Shown here one piece after another: positions 32,559-45,300 of a stretch of DNA of 64,000 nucleotides; within the stretch, counting starts at the first letter, position 1, and each line of letters opens with the position of its first letter. Source of the DNA: Pipra filicauda (Eukaryota; Chordata; Aves; Passeriformes; Pipridae); contig NW_024104441.1 in the NCBI RefSeq assembly GCF_003945595.2, forward strand, positions 372,001 to 436,000. The letters are read 5' to 3'. Below the pieces are notes generated by a model. That model saw only the letters and a list, made by a program, of their open reading frames with translations, did no database searches and had not been told where the DNA came from. The translations under genes were made by a program, and so were the position numbers.

Positions 32559-32660
32559 CGCCCCGGCCCGGCCGGCCCCGCGTCACCGCGGCAACGGCCC
32601 GGCGGGCGCTGCGGCAGCGCGGGGCGGGGACAGCGACAGCAGCCACACCCCCCCTCCACC
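32080..32660. promoter_or_regulatory. CpG island at the P4HTM start
   Basis: A GC-rich block with dense CpG covers P4HTM exons 1 and 2 and about 100 bp upstream of the start codon. The start context is GGGGCGATGGCGGCGGC, also a YY1-like ATGGCGGC box. The promoter has little room, since the ARIH2 3' region begins directly beyond it. Confidence 0.6.
32238..32309 (-). other. 72-nt GC-AG intron 1 of P4HTM
   Basis: On the minus strand exon 1 ends ATCAAG and the intron begins GCAAGG, a good match to the known GC-donor consensus (AG then GCAAGT). It ends CCCCGCAG before GTGGGCCACACG. Joining gives [14 protein letters not shown], matching the family. Without splicing the frame reaches a stop within about 20 codons. 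No GT donor gives this junction. Confidence 0.85.
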
Positions 32661-32718
32661 CCGTCCCCATCCCGCTGCCAAGGAGAGCCAGGACACCGCC
32701 AAAGTTAGAAAGTCACAA

Positions 32719-32724
32719 TTTATT
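32719..32724 (-). terminator. Distal polyadenylation signal candidate for ARIH2
   Basis: AATAAA on the minus strand (plus-strand tttatt), the last canonical signal before the P4HTM CpG island. It would mark the end of a long ARIH2 3' UTR. Confidence 0.45.
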
Positions 32725-35700
32725 TCAAATAAACCATGGGCACACCTCTGGCAACCGTCTCCCGGGCGGTTTCCGCCGCCCCTGCCCCTCTCCGGTGCCT
32801 GCGAAGAAAAGCGAGGGGTGGCAGCAGCGCCGAACCCCCAAACACACAGCCCAACAACCCCAACCAGATCGGGGCCAGGAAAGGAATTCCCAGAACAAGT
32901 GCCTCATTTAAAAATAAAGTTCTATTTTTTTTCCACCTGCTTAAAAAGTCTAAAATTTAGAGTGCAAGACTATTGTACAGAAACCTCCTGCTGCCCCACC
33001 CGCGGGCGGGCACGGCACCTTCGCCGCACCCAGGGTAGCAGTCATGCAGTTTACGGTATCAGTAGAAAACGTTTTGTTACAGTCTGGGAAGCCTGAGGAC
33101 TATCAGAGATGAGACAGCCAGTGCACCAACACAAGCGAAGCCGAAATAAAAGAGTGCCGGATGCAAGGATGGAGAGGCGCTGGGCTGGCGCAGGAGCTGG
33201 AAACAAGTGCAAAAAAGAAAAAAGAGAGCAAACATTCCACGTCTGTAGCAGTAACGCATCAAAGGGAAATTTGTACCTCAGGATTAATGGCTCCTGAGCC
33301 ACTTTCTATTCACCTACATCCATGTAACCTTGCTGACTCAAAGAGGGCCATGTACCTATTAGAGGGGAAGAAACTGGCCTTGTCTTCGGGTGTTGAGAAC
33401 CTGTTTCCCTCCTGACACCTGCCTCTTGAGCTGTGTCAGCCACCTTACACGTGGAGCCAGCAGCCCCTGTGCTCTGCAGGTTTTGTCCTGGAGTCCACAA
33501 CTTCCTGTACGACACCAATACAGAAGTTGCCCTGCCTGGGCTGCAAAAGCAAGTCCTGTTGTTTTCCCAGAGTACAGCAACAGGATCTGTGCATGCAACC
33601 CAGGACTTTCACCACCTTCAGAAAGGGTGTTTTGTTTTGTTTAAAAATAAATGGAACTGTTGACAAAGTTCTAGTTTCAGAAAATTTGAAAGAATTAGGG
33701 GGTGCACTGTGCAATCCTTATTACTATTCTTCAGCCAAGCATCTCAGCAGCCTGTTCAGCAAGTCTCGCCACAGCTATACAGCCTGGCTTGTCAACAAAC
33801 AAGGATTCATAGCAAAGCATTTCGTGGGGGCATGGGAGAGGGAGGGAGGGAAGGAGGCAGGGAGGGAGAGAGACAAAACCCCATTCTCATCTAGCTCAAA
33901 GCTGGACAATTATGTAACAGAAGTGATAATTCTTTGGGATTAGGGAACTCCACATATCTGTTCTGCAAAGAGATTAGGTATTAAGATAGTTACGTTTGAC
34001 AACAAGAACACCAGCTTTTATCCTAATCAGTACTTTGCACATTACATTTTTAAAGAACAGTTTAAACATGGGTTCTATGCACTGCAAACTGCTGGGGTCT
34101 CAGCAAACCTTTACTGTGGGTGCAGCCTGCCCCGACTCTGACAATCATTTGGGAGAGGAAGGAAGAGACTGACTTCTAGAATATAGAGGAGGGCACAAAG
34201 AGGCTGCTGCTGGGTGCAGAGGGAATGAAGTCAGGAGACAGTGGCTGGAGCAAGGACATATCTACCTCTACAGCTCCAGCCTCAAGGGGAGCCAGAACAG
34301 GACAGAGCTGGAACACAAGGAGCCATGGCTATGGAGATCTCTTGCACAGCAAGCAGTGCTGCTCCCAGAAACCAGACTCCCTTCCCTGCCCCACTCCCTG
34401 GCTCCAGCCATCTCTCCAAAACCCTTCCCTACCCTCAGCCTCTTCTGTTGTAATCCCACTCCTCGCAGTATGTTCCCCTGTTCCCTGATGATACATCCCC
34501 CGCCAGGGAAGGAAGGGAGGAAGGAAAAGGCCTCTCAGTTTGAAATTTTCTGCTGTGTACAACAAGCAGATCGACAGGATTAGTTCCTATGGCAGCTACT
34601 CCTTTTTTAAACTGATGCATCACTTGATAAAATCCATCAGCCCAATTATACCTGCTGCAAATACCTGGATTATGTGTCTCAGGCACATGAAAGAGGCTCC
34701 AACAGTGGAGTGAGTTTATTCTGACATGCAGAAATTTAGCACTTTTCCCCCCTCCAGTTTAATCTTTATCAAGTCACATTGCATAAGAACAATACGGGGA
34801 TAGATCAAAGGCAACACTTCCACATACAGCATGGAAGTGAGTTCCCCACAGAGGTGAAGATTTCCTCAGGTCAGACTCCGGCTGCACCTTTTTGGCTGCA
34901 AACAACAAGCTCCGGTGCAGGTGACACACATGCCTGTGAAATCCTAACATGTGGCCTGCTTCCTGCAGCAGACAGGCAAGGATCAGCATTTAAGCAATCT
35001 TTTTCATGTTAACCCCTACTAAGATGAACTAGGTTTTCATATTTTTATTTTAGTGTATATTTTACATTAAAAAAAGAATGTTAATAAAAAAAGCTCCACA
35101 TGCTCCTAACAATCAATTTTCTGATAAGTCCCCACCAGCATCAATACTAATATACAAATAAATTAATTTTGCTAGTTAATTTTCTGCCTGGCTTTGTGCA
35201 GGCTCTGCACAAGTAATGCACCTGAATTCAAGTGCCCGTCCACATTGCCAACACGTGCCAGGGAGTGTGTTGTACATAATCTTTCCTCCTCATAATGTAG
35301 TGGTATTCAGTCTCATTTTAATGAACGAAATCAAATTTTCTCAGCCATGCTACCCAGGAGGCACAAATAATCTTTACCAGGCCGCATGGCACTGTTATAA
35401 CATGGATTCTTTCACTCTGCAAAAGCCCCAAGCCTTGATTAACAACTGTATGCTACTAGTCCCTCATCATTCGCTTTGGCAATACAACATCCTCTCCACA
35501 AAAACAAGTAAAGCAAAAATCTACATGGAAGACCTAAAATCCATCAAACGCAGAATCTGATTTCTCTCAATTTCTCTCAAACTCAAGGCATATCCCCCAG
35601 TGTTAACCTGGTCTGTCCCTTGAAATTCCTCTGTTTGCTTCTGTTTGTGTAGCTGGATTTTGCACAGCTGATTTACAAGACAAGAGATGTCCCATGTAAT

Positions 35701-35953
35701 CATACTGAATAACAGCCACTGCTGGTACTGTAGGGCCAGACACAGCAGCAGCCACCCTTAACACCGGCCACTCTCCTCATGCAATGCCAATGCTACAATG
35801 CCCTGGTTAAAGGAGCATCGGGAAATCTAGCTGAGATATTTTGTAACCTCCTTCAGCGCCTAGGAGGATTTTTGGGTCAGAGGAAGGGAGAGGGAGAGGG
35901 GGAAAAGCCCATTAAATTTACAAGCAGATTAAGGAAAAACACTCCACTGCCAA

Positions 35954-35959
35954 TTTATT
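35954..35959 (-). terminator. Proximal polyadenylation signal candidate for ARIH2
   Basis: AATAAA on the minus strand (plus-strand tttatt), about 390 nt after the ARIH2 stop codon. It is the first canonical signal met downstream of the gene, but later ones exist and I cannot tell which is used. Confidence 0.45.
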
Positions 35960-36344
35960 TTTAAAAAGGGTTGTGTGTTATTCTAAGGTTTGTCTGTATA
36001 ATTGTACAACCGTTGAAAATTACATAAACTGTAACGATCTAATACTATTAACAGCCATTCAGAGAAAAACTCCCTCCCCTTCTGAAACCATCAAAGGCAG
36101 GAGGGAAATGGCCCAGGAAATATGCCAATCTGAGCTCTGGCCTCTAGCCTGGCAGAAACAGAAACAGAAAGATAAGAGAACAAACTGGACTAAGATGTGG
36201 TGTTTGCATGTGTCTGACTTGCAAGGGGAGGGGTGGCTTTGTCCTTGGCCGTGTTCTCCCAGAGGCAGTGCCTGCTTATCCCAGTGAAGCTGCCATCACT
36301 TCACTCGCTGCTCTCACCCCTGCACTTCGTCACTTCCTCCTGTC

Positions 36345-39300
36345 TTATGTGTCGTGGAAGTCTTTCAGCAGGGTCCTCCGTCTCTGCTCTGCTATGTGCA
36401 TCTGATTCTCTAAGTCCTGGTAAAACAGAAGGTACAAACTGTCAGCACACATTTTCCGGAGAAGAGCTCATTTTCCTCAGGGAGACACTACACTCCACGT
36501 GAGAAGCACCAACTGTCACACTTCACACGCACTCTGGATCACAAGATCCCAGATCCTCTTGCTTTTGATGTGGGCTCCCTCTGCAGTTGCCTGGCTCCTG
36601 CTCTCCCTAAACCTCTACACACTTAAGGTATCTGCTCTTCACCAGAGGGATACCTGGAGCCTCTTCCAGAGCTCTGTATGTCCCATCTCACTTTGCAGGA
36701 CTCCCTGCAGCCCGCCCTCCCCTTCCATAAGCAGTGAGCACTCCGCTTCTACAACATCTGCTGCCTAAGGGTGGTTTCTGGATCTAGTTTCTCAGAACTC
36801 TCACTTGACTACCTTAGTGCTCCTGCAGAAGTGTTAAGCCCAGCAAACAAAATCTGGCCAGCAGGCTCAAGCAAGCAGAACACTCACCCCTCTGTCATAG
36901 CTGTCTGCTCGCTCCACCTTCCATGAGAGATTTTCAATTTCAGCTTCCAGCTGGGCCTGCTGGTATTCAAACTGCAAGGAGCAAAATTAGAGACAGCAAC
37001 AAGAAACTAGTTTAATGGAGCAGTTTCATACCACACACCACACTTGAGGAGCAGACAAATGTGTTTTGCTGACAGGTCTGCTGGCAGAGCAGGTTTGTGT
37101 CTCCTCCTTATCCACCTTCAGCTACACAGCATCACCCCTTCTGGGAGTTTCTTGTGTAAGCACTCCCCAACCTGTATCACTCAAAATTAACCCAGTCAGC
37201 CTAAAAACACTGCAAGTGACAAGTATCTCCTAGCTCAGCTCATTTTGCCATAAACAGGTCAGAAGACACTCCCATGAGCAGCTCTGCAGGCAGAGTGGAG
37301 GGATTGTTAACCGCTGCTGGGAGCAGCAACTTGTTCCACTGGCACAGTCAGATCCAGAAAAGAACATCTGTCCACAGCCTCAGAGAACACATGATCCCAT
37401 GAGGAGAGATTCTACAACAGGTTTTACAGAACAGCCGAGTCTAACAAAAAACTCTTCAGTGAATTCAGGGTTATTTTTGTACATGTCCAGTCCATGAGAT
37501 GTACCAAGCAACAAAGGAACTTACAGCAGGAATAAAAAGCAAAGCTACACCCTGATCCAAGGCTAGAAAAACTCTCCTCCAGCAGCTCTTCATATGAAAT
37601 ATGGCCCACAGCACTGTGATAAATCTTACCAAGGAACAAACGCACACTTCCAGCCTCAAAACATTCTGGATAAATGGCTTGTTAGTGAAAGTGCAGTGAA
37701 GTCCCCTGGGAAAATAATGTAATGCATCAGATGACAGAGCTGCTGGTCAACTCAAAGTGAAGAGGGAAGGTGCAAAAATGCCTATTTGTCCTGTCCTTAC
37801 CTCAAACTCAGGACTAATATTTCAGACACTGCCAGGCTCTGGAATTCAGCCCAGCATGCTGCCAGCTACACCCCAAAAATTTATCAGCAAAAAAGAAGGC
37901 AAAACATCTTACCAGCTTCTTCCTGGGACCAGACTCCATGTAGTAGGCATATGGATATGTGTACTGCAGGGTGTAACGACACTGCCCAAGTGTGGAAGGA
38001 AGAGAGAGAAAAGGACAAGAGTCTCAGACTTGGAAGTCAGCAGAGTCACATTCGTGTGGTCACTACAGGCTAAGAAGCTACCTCCTAACAAGGACAATTG
38101 GACACTTCATGGTGGAATTTCCTACACCTTCCTTGGAAGAACTTGTGCAGCTCTGTACACTGTGAAACATAACTTCACAATACCAGATGATTTTTGGCTA
38201 GTTCACGTCCTAGACTAGAGGTACTACCCCACGTACCCACAACCCTTAAATTTCCTTCCTTAATCAGTACTATGAATTTAGCATTCTGGCCGGTATTTTC
38301 TCTGCGCAAACAAGACAAAATTACCCACCTTTGCAAGTAGTTTTGCAGCATTTTGTAGGTATTGCCAGTCTATCCATGTCCCCAAGTTGTTCATAACTCT
38401 TTCTTGAATTTTCTCCTGGATTCGTTGGTATGTCTGTGCCTCCAGCTGTAGGCTTTTATTGTGATTCTCCCACTGCAAGGGGTGGGGAGACAGGGAAAGA
38501 AAAAATGGCATGAGAACAGAGTACTACTGCTGTAAAAGCACAAGCTCTAGCAAGCAGAAATTGGAGTGGGGCAGGAGTCCAGCAAGGCAAGACATGCTGT
38601 GGGAAAGAACGGCAAGGCAGCACCTCCAGTAGCAAGTGGCAGAGGCTGTAAACAGACTGACAGCAGCAAAGAGCAGGGAGCAATCCCAGCTCCTCCGAGT
38701 GGGAATGCCCTCTGGTCACACAGCGACCTTGTGCCTAACAAGATGGAAAGACATGGCGATTTCCCTACTTAAAGGATTTCTATAGAAAGGTTAAGAGTTT
38801 AAATTAACATTTAACACAGGCTCAGTGAAATCCAACTTCCATGTGCACATTGTAAACATGGCTATTTCCCAAAGCCTGTTGTTCTGAAGAACCAGGAATG
38901 AACATATTTATTTTACCACAGGACTTGGCTCATGCTGTGAAGGATAAACTCATTTTAATGGGGAAACTGAAATGCACCAGTATTTAACCTCTACCACACT
39001 CTCTTCTACAGATGCTGCTGTAGAGTTGCTGTGCATGGCCAGGTGCATGGAGACTGCTGTGTGGACAGAGATGCAACTTTTAAAAATGTGATTACATGAA
39101 ATTTTAGTAAAACTTTGCTAGAGCACATGGAGCTTTGAACATGGCAGAGTTTATTTAGTTCTTTGTCTCTATAAAGACAGATTTCAAGGAACTGAAGTTC
39201 CCCAGTCCTGGAAGGAAATGATTGGAGCAATATCTATCTACTGCAGCAGCACTCAGCTTGCAGGTAAAGGATACAGTGGCATACAAGTAATACTGATTTT

Positions 39301-42300
39301 CTCTAGCACAGGGGAACATAGGACAAATATGATTTTCTTTAGGTATGACATTATAGGTTTGAAAGGGATTCACAGGGCAGGATTTTGAGTGAAAAACAGA
39401 GCCTGAAAATTCTGCACGGGTTCTCTCTGGGCAGTTTCTTGCACGGAGATTGCTGGCAATGACCTTTGCACCAGGCAGGGAGCATTAAAAGGCTACAGCA
39501 GCTCTGGCCAAGGAGATGTCTCCTACCCTCTCAAAATAGAACAAGTACTTCTTAAGGGCCTCCCTGGCCTGTGCTTGCTGACTCTGGTTTACAATATCAG
39601 GATTCTCTTTGTACCGACTGCATTCGTAGTACTCGCTGCCGTGAGTCTTCCAGTCTCCCAGACACATCCAGCAGAAGTCTGCAGAAAACAGCAAAAAAAC
39701 CCACTGTGAGGCACAGAAAAAAACCTCTGAGAAAGAAAAGCTTCAGGAGACACAGTCCATCTGTTTTCAGATATTTCTGCTAAGCCAAGAAACATACACA
39801 TTTTGTATCATCTTACATAACAGAACTCAACAGTGAGCCAAAAATACCAGCCTGCCTCGAAGATTTTAATTGTACGGCCTCCCATGCAACTGTGGAAAGT
39901 AAATCCTGAAGTTCTGCATCCTGTACACCAAGACCACTGGGCAGAATCATACTTGCAACCTGCACAGGCTGTCACTCCAAGTTAAAGAAGAGGCAGGCTG
40001 CAGTCTTTTTTGTGAGTTGCCTCCTCCCCACCATGGCCCACCGCCCCATGCAAACCTCTGTCTAAACAAAACAAACAGTCACATCCAAAAGTGAACTAAC
40101 TCATGCAAAAGAAAGTCTTCCCTCAGTTCTCTTCAGAAGGGAACTACCCAGGTAATGTCAGATGTCAGGGGTTTATAACACAAAGTTAGAAGCTGCTGAA
40201 TTGGGAAGAAAGTGAAGAAAAGAGAGCAACAGCAAAACCCACGTGACAATTTTCTGATTTCAGAGAGAGGTTGTGGGTGTTCTACTGGGAAGGAAAAAAG
40301 ATGGATATTAAGTTGCTACAATAAGAATCACTTCTGTGTTACTCATGGTAAAGAAATCAAAGTCTGCATTTCCAGAGTTCACCAGCTTTCACCAGCTAGC
40401 TCCCATGGTACCGTGGCACTTGCCTGCTCACCCTTGTCACAGAGCTCCATCAAAGCATGTCCAGTGCTGCTGAGAACCCCAGAGCAAAGGAAATGAGAGA
40501 GGACAGTAATCTTTAATCATCTTCCCAATAAGGTTCTGATAGTGTAACAGTTTCTAGTGGCACACTTAACTCAGAGGGCTGAATACAACTGTCTCGCTAC
40601 AAGGCAATAGAAATTAATTCTGCCATGAAAAAGTAAGTACAAAAACAGGCTGTCACACTGTAGGACCACACAGTGAGCCAAAGACACTCAGGCTGTTAAT
40701 TGAACAGGAGCGGACTGAGAAGTCCAACAGCTACGAATAAAAATTCACAGCTCCTGCAGTTTCATCTAGATTGAAGCTCATTATTTCCATCAGTAAGAAG
40801 AAGACCTTAAGCTCATCTGAGTAAATGGCTCAGTTCTGACAGTATTTTCAGCTGATGACAAAAACAATTCCATGGAAAGCATTTAATACTCTCTTCTGAG
40901 ATGGATTCCACTGTTAATATTCTGGAGACTTCTCTATACAATGGACATGTCAGGGGCAGGAGCCAAACCAGCACTGAATCAGAACCCAGCTGAGATCACA
41001 GCCAGTGGGGAAAAAACTATCACACAGAAGTCTGTAACTAATGTCCTGTTCACCTTTTACTAGGGGGAAAATATTTCAGTGAATGTTCAAATTTTTTTTT
41101 CCTATCACAAAAAAAGAGAAGAGACCATCACCACTGACAAACATTGCAGAGAAAACTGCTTCCAAATCCAACTCACCATGCTTGCATTTGGAACATTGCT
41201 GAAAAAGAAGAGACAAGAAGCACTAGTTAGTGCAAAGTGGGGGGGAAAAATTGCGCTTAGAACAAGGGAGGTTTGACGTGTTCAGGGAATTGCTCACCAT
41301 GTGATTGCAGCCTCCATTCTTTTCAATACAGATATTGCACTTGGGACACTGAGGAAACAGAAGCAATTGTTAGATCCAACTGTCTCTAGCAGCCTTCTGA
41401 AGAATGACAGCACTTGTGTGATTATTCCTCTCTGCCTTTTTTTTTTTTTAAATATGCATACACATATATGAGAATATTAACATTTACACTTTGCCTGATA
41501 GCTCCATTTAAAAGAAGATAGAAAGGCAAAGCCAGGGGAGTTACACTGCAGCACTGAACTATTTGCTCAAGAAAACAAATTTGCTGTTGTTACTCCTTGT
41601 AAGACTGGAGGTCTTGCTGAGTTACCGCTTAACACTTGCTCAGGCACAAGGACATAATTAGTTCATGTATTACAGTAGATTCCACAGCTACTTGGACTGC
41701 AGGTAATCGACACTATATCCTGCCTTCAGCAGCCACTTACAGATGACAACTCAGCTAGGGGTAGAGACTCTGGCTGACCATAGAGAGCTGCACACATCCT
41801 TACTGCACAGATACCCTAGAGAGTCCAGCTACATTTTTTGGCCTGCACAGGTACAGTGGAAGAAGTGAGTTTTGCTGCTTTTCATAAATTTTCACGTCAG
41901 GCAAAATGTATGCCAGAAGAATGCTTGATATAACAGAACCTTATTTCTACAAGTGAGGATAGCAGAAACTGCCATCACATGCTGACACCTTCTCCAGAGA
42001 AGGAAGGGAACTTGAAATCTAACACAACTGAATTAGCACTGTTAGACAGGCTAATCAGCACTGTCACAATTGTCACTGGCCATGGTAGCTCAATGCCAGC
42101 TAAGAACTGTTTTGAAGTCAGGTCACAAAATCCCCAAGACATTAAAAGTTCAAATCTCAAACAGCTAATTTAGAGGATAAAGGTAGTATATCTATAAATT
42201 TTAAAGTCAATTCTATAGGTAGGCTAGGGTGCATAATGTGTAAACTATTTTTTTGTCTTGGATCTAAATCTACTAGAAATACTCTGATGCCTAATTTACA

Positions 42301-45300
42301 GAGTTCAACTACCTCATTTTGCTGTGCTTGACAAATCATGACTTTATCTCCCTCACCTTCCAGTTCACAGTACTCCACAATTATTCAGGCTTAAACACCA
42401 CTGATGCCTTATTTGATACTGATTTCACACTTACTACACCCTCTCCTTCCATTTTAAACACATCTCCACTGATCATTTCAAAGTAGTCACAATTCTTTTG
42501 CCTGTGGGAGGACAGCACACCTAGCTGCCAACATTCACACCAGGTCTGGAATAAGGATCACCAGGTCCTTACTGCAGAAGGGCAGCTGGGCTTCCTACAC
42601 AAAGCATTCCCAAGGCACTCAGTTGTTATATCACAGGCATAGGAACATAATTAGTTCACATATGACGGTAGCTTCTGACAGAAGCTTCTTGACAGTCCCT
42701 AGGGAGCTGTGAGAATTTGTAGCCCGTGAAAAAGCAGAACACAATGCTATGTATGTATAGAATTGCATCCTGCTTCCCAGGCAGGGCTAGAGGACAAGAA
42801 ATAACACGCAGGTGCTTGGCCTTACATCTTTAGTGTGAGCACTGATGTAGTTGGCTGTTTCAGAGTCATCCGCACACTTGGTGAGCCATTTCCGAATGGT
42901 AGCGCAGTCCGTGGGCGCGTGGTACATCTGCCGACACTTAAAGCTTAAGGGGGGGAGAAAAAAAAGAGAAAGACACATCGATTTCCAAGGAAGTGACTCA
43001 AGGATTGAGGTTTTCCTGACCAAAATCTGGGAGGCCCAGTAAGGGATGCAAATGCTCTTGTGTATTACCAGAGTGCAAAGACCAAGGCTGAACATCTCCC
43101 CCACCCTCTTGTGCAGAAACCAGAGTCAAGAGGAAAGTGAACTGAGGCTTTCTCTGACACGTCATGTGTCTGAGGGCTGACATGTCCTTACCTAGAACCT
43201 ATGTTTCCTCTAACATGACTGCAGAGGCCTGGGGCACACCAGTTACTTACAAGTAGCTTGACTCCAGTGGCAGATATCAGGTACTCGCATTAACATGACC
43301 TGACAGCCCCAGGTGAGTAAGGACCATTTGCATGGAGATTCCAGTAAGCTGGTTCTCTAATCTGTTTTCATTATGCTCCACAGACATTCTCAGCAGTGAT
43401 TCTAGAGACCCAGGAGCAGAAGACACTTCAGCAGCTCTGCAAACTACCTTTTTTCTCTGGTCCTACATCCACTTCCATCAGACAAGGAACATTAGCATTC
43501 CTGTTCAGCAGAAATGTATTCTCACATGAGTCTCAAAACATGTCTCCCAGACACTCTGGGAGTCAAACTCTTGTCATAAACTTAAAATCTTAATACCAGC
43601 AGGTAGTAGGGAGGACTCCATGTTCACTACCAGAATCTCTATCAGTCACTATGTCTGGAGGAAAATTTGTAACCAAGCCAAAATGTGAGAATGCCAGATT
43701 TGTAACCCCTTGATTATTCAAGCCCTGCATTCCCTGGTTGCCAGAAACCCAACTTCCAAGGAGTTTAGGGAGCGAGGGGACAGCTGACCACCTGCAGAAG
43801 TCAGACCCCAAGTGTCCAATTACTCAAGCTAACTCAAGTTACAAACAACTCTAGCAAAGCATTGAACATGCTTCTACACACCAAAGCTGCTGGCAAGCAA
43901 AAGGAGCAGCTCTGAGGACAGCACACACTTCCCCCCATGATTTTTAACCTTCTCTGTTCCTTACCAGAAGACCTCATTGCAACGATTGCACTGCACTCGC
44001 CGGGCTTTTGGCTCTTGTACCTGTATGACCATAGGGCAATCTGCACCAGGACACAGCTGCAGCTGGTAATGGCTCTGTGGGCACACCAAGGGGGTAAGAT
44101 CAGCAGTGGGTGCAGAAGAAATCTGTTCAACTTTAAACACTCCTATCCTCAAAACCATACAAGTCAGTTATTTCTTATTGAAAAAGACTGACAACTGTCA
44201 CCAGGTCTTGGCTAACAGAAGAGATCCTCCTTTTCCTAATGCTGAAGACATTTATTAGTTACTTACAGCTTCTCTAGAACACGGAATTCAAATGGAGGGT
44301 TACAGACCAAGTCAGCACAGCAATACAACCATTAAGACACCACTAACAGTCAACAGGAACAAACAATTTTATTCCACTTGAGCTCTTTTCTCATCCTCTC
44401 CTTATCTCACAGAGGCTATTTAGTTGCTCTTCTGTGGTGGCCATTCCTTCCCAAAGGGTAACTTTATTGAGGTGAGGTGACACCCCTCTTTTGTACTGCA
44501 TCGCTGCTTCTTGAGTGTTGCCAGTCACCAGAACACTCCTGCACATTGAGCCTTAACAACTGCTGCTTTAATTTCAAAATACCTCATATAAAATGTAATT
44601 GAGCAAGCCAATTCAGCTGGGCTACACTAAGATGAGGGACCTATTTTTCAGAACCTAAAAATATTTATGTAAGAACAAGAAGGACTTAAAAAATCAGATC
44701 AAAGTTTTGAAATTCTCAGCTGCAACACTCCGAGAATTCTGAAGCACCAGCCAAGGAGTTACTGGGTGACCTTACAGCAGAATTTACTTTGGCAACTTGC
44801 TAGAGTATTTTGCCAGTGAGGCTGTCCTACAGGAGCTGCCACATCATGTCTATTGAGGACAATTTTGCTGCAGTTACTGCAGTTCTAATCAAAAATGCAA
44901 GACACTTGAAACAAAATTTCTGCAAGTCATTGGTGATTTGAGCCAGGGTATCCTAAAAATGAAAAAACCCACTACCTCCACATAGTCCCTGAAGAGGTAG
45001 CGCCTGTATTTGTCTTTCAGCTCTTCACTAGGCAGCAATGGGAACACAAAGTCTTCTGGTGTCCGAAGCAGGCAGTCCTGAGCCATGCAGGAGACCCCTA
45101 AGAAAAGAAAGCAACATCTTAGCACAGTGCAGCTTATTCCAAGGAGTGAATGCACAGAGAGCATTCAACAGTTTCCTAGGTGCCATCTGTTGTTGTGGCA
45201 AGAGGGACACAACTGTGAAACAAATCAGGGGCTGCTGAAAAGCTGACGCCCAACTGTCTGTAGCGAAAGATGACAGGGTGCATGTGTACCCAGAACCAGT

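Larger units (their letters stand above)
32559..36344 (-). other. ARIH2 3' UTR and short spacer to P4HTM
   Basis: No coding exon is recognised on either strand. Much of this is probably the long ARIH2 3' UTR. Minus-strand AATAAA signals occur at 35954-35959, 35044-35049 and 32719-32724; the last lies about 160 bp from the P4HTM start codon and would give a 3' UTR of about 3.6 kb. A purine-rich GGGA/GGAA stretch lies at about 33836-33876. Confidence 0.5.

Noticed and set aside
33836..33876. Purine-rich GGGA/GGAA tract as a regulatory element
   Set aside because: Short simple-sequence repeat within the likely ARIH2 3' UTR, with no supporting context.
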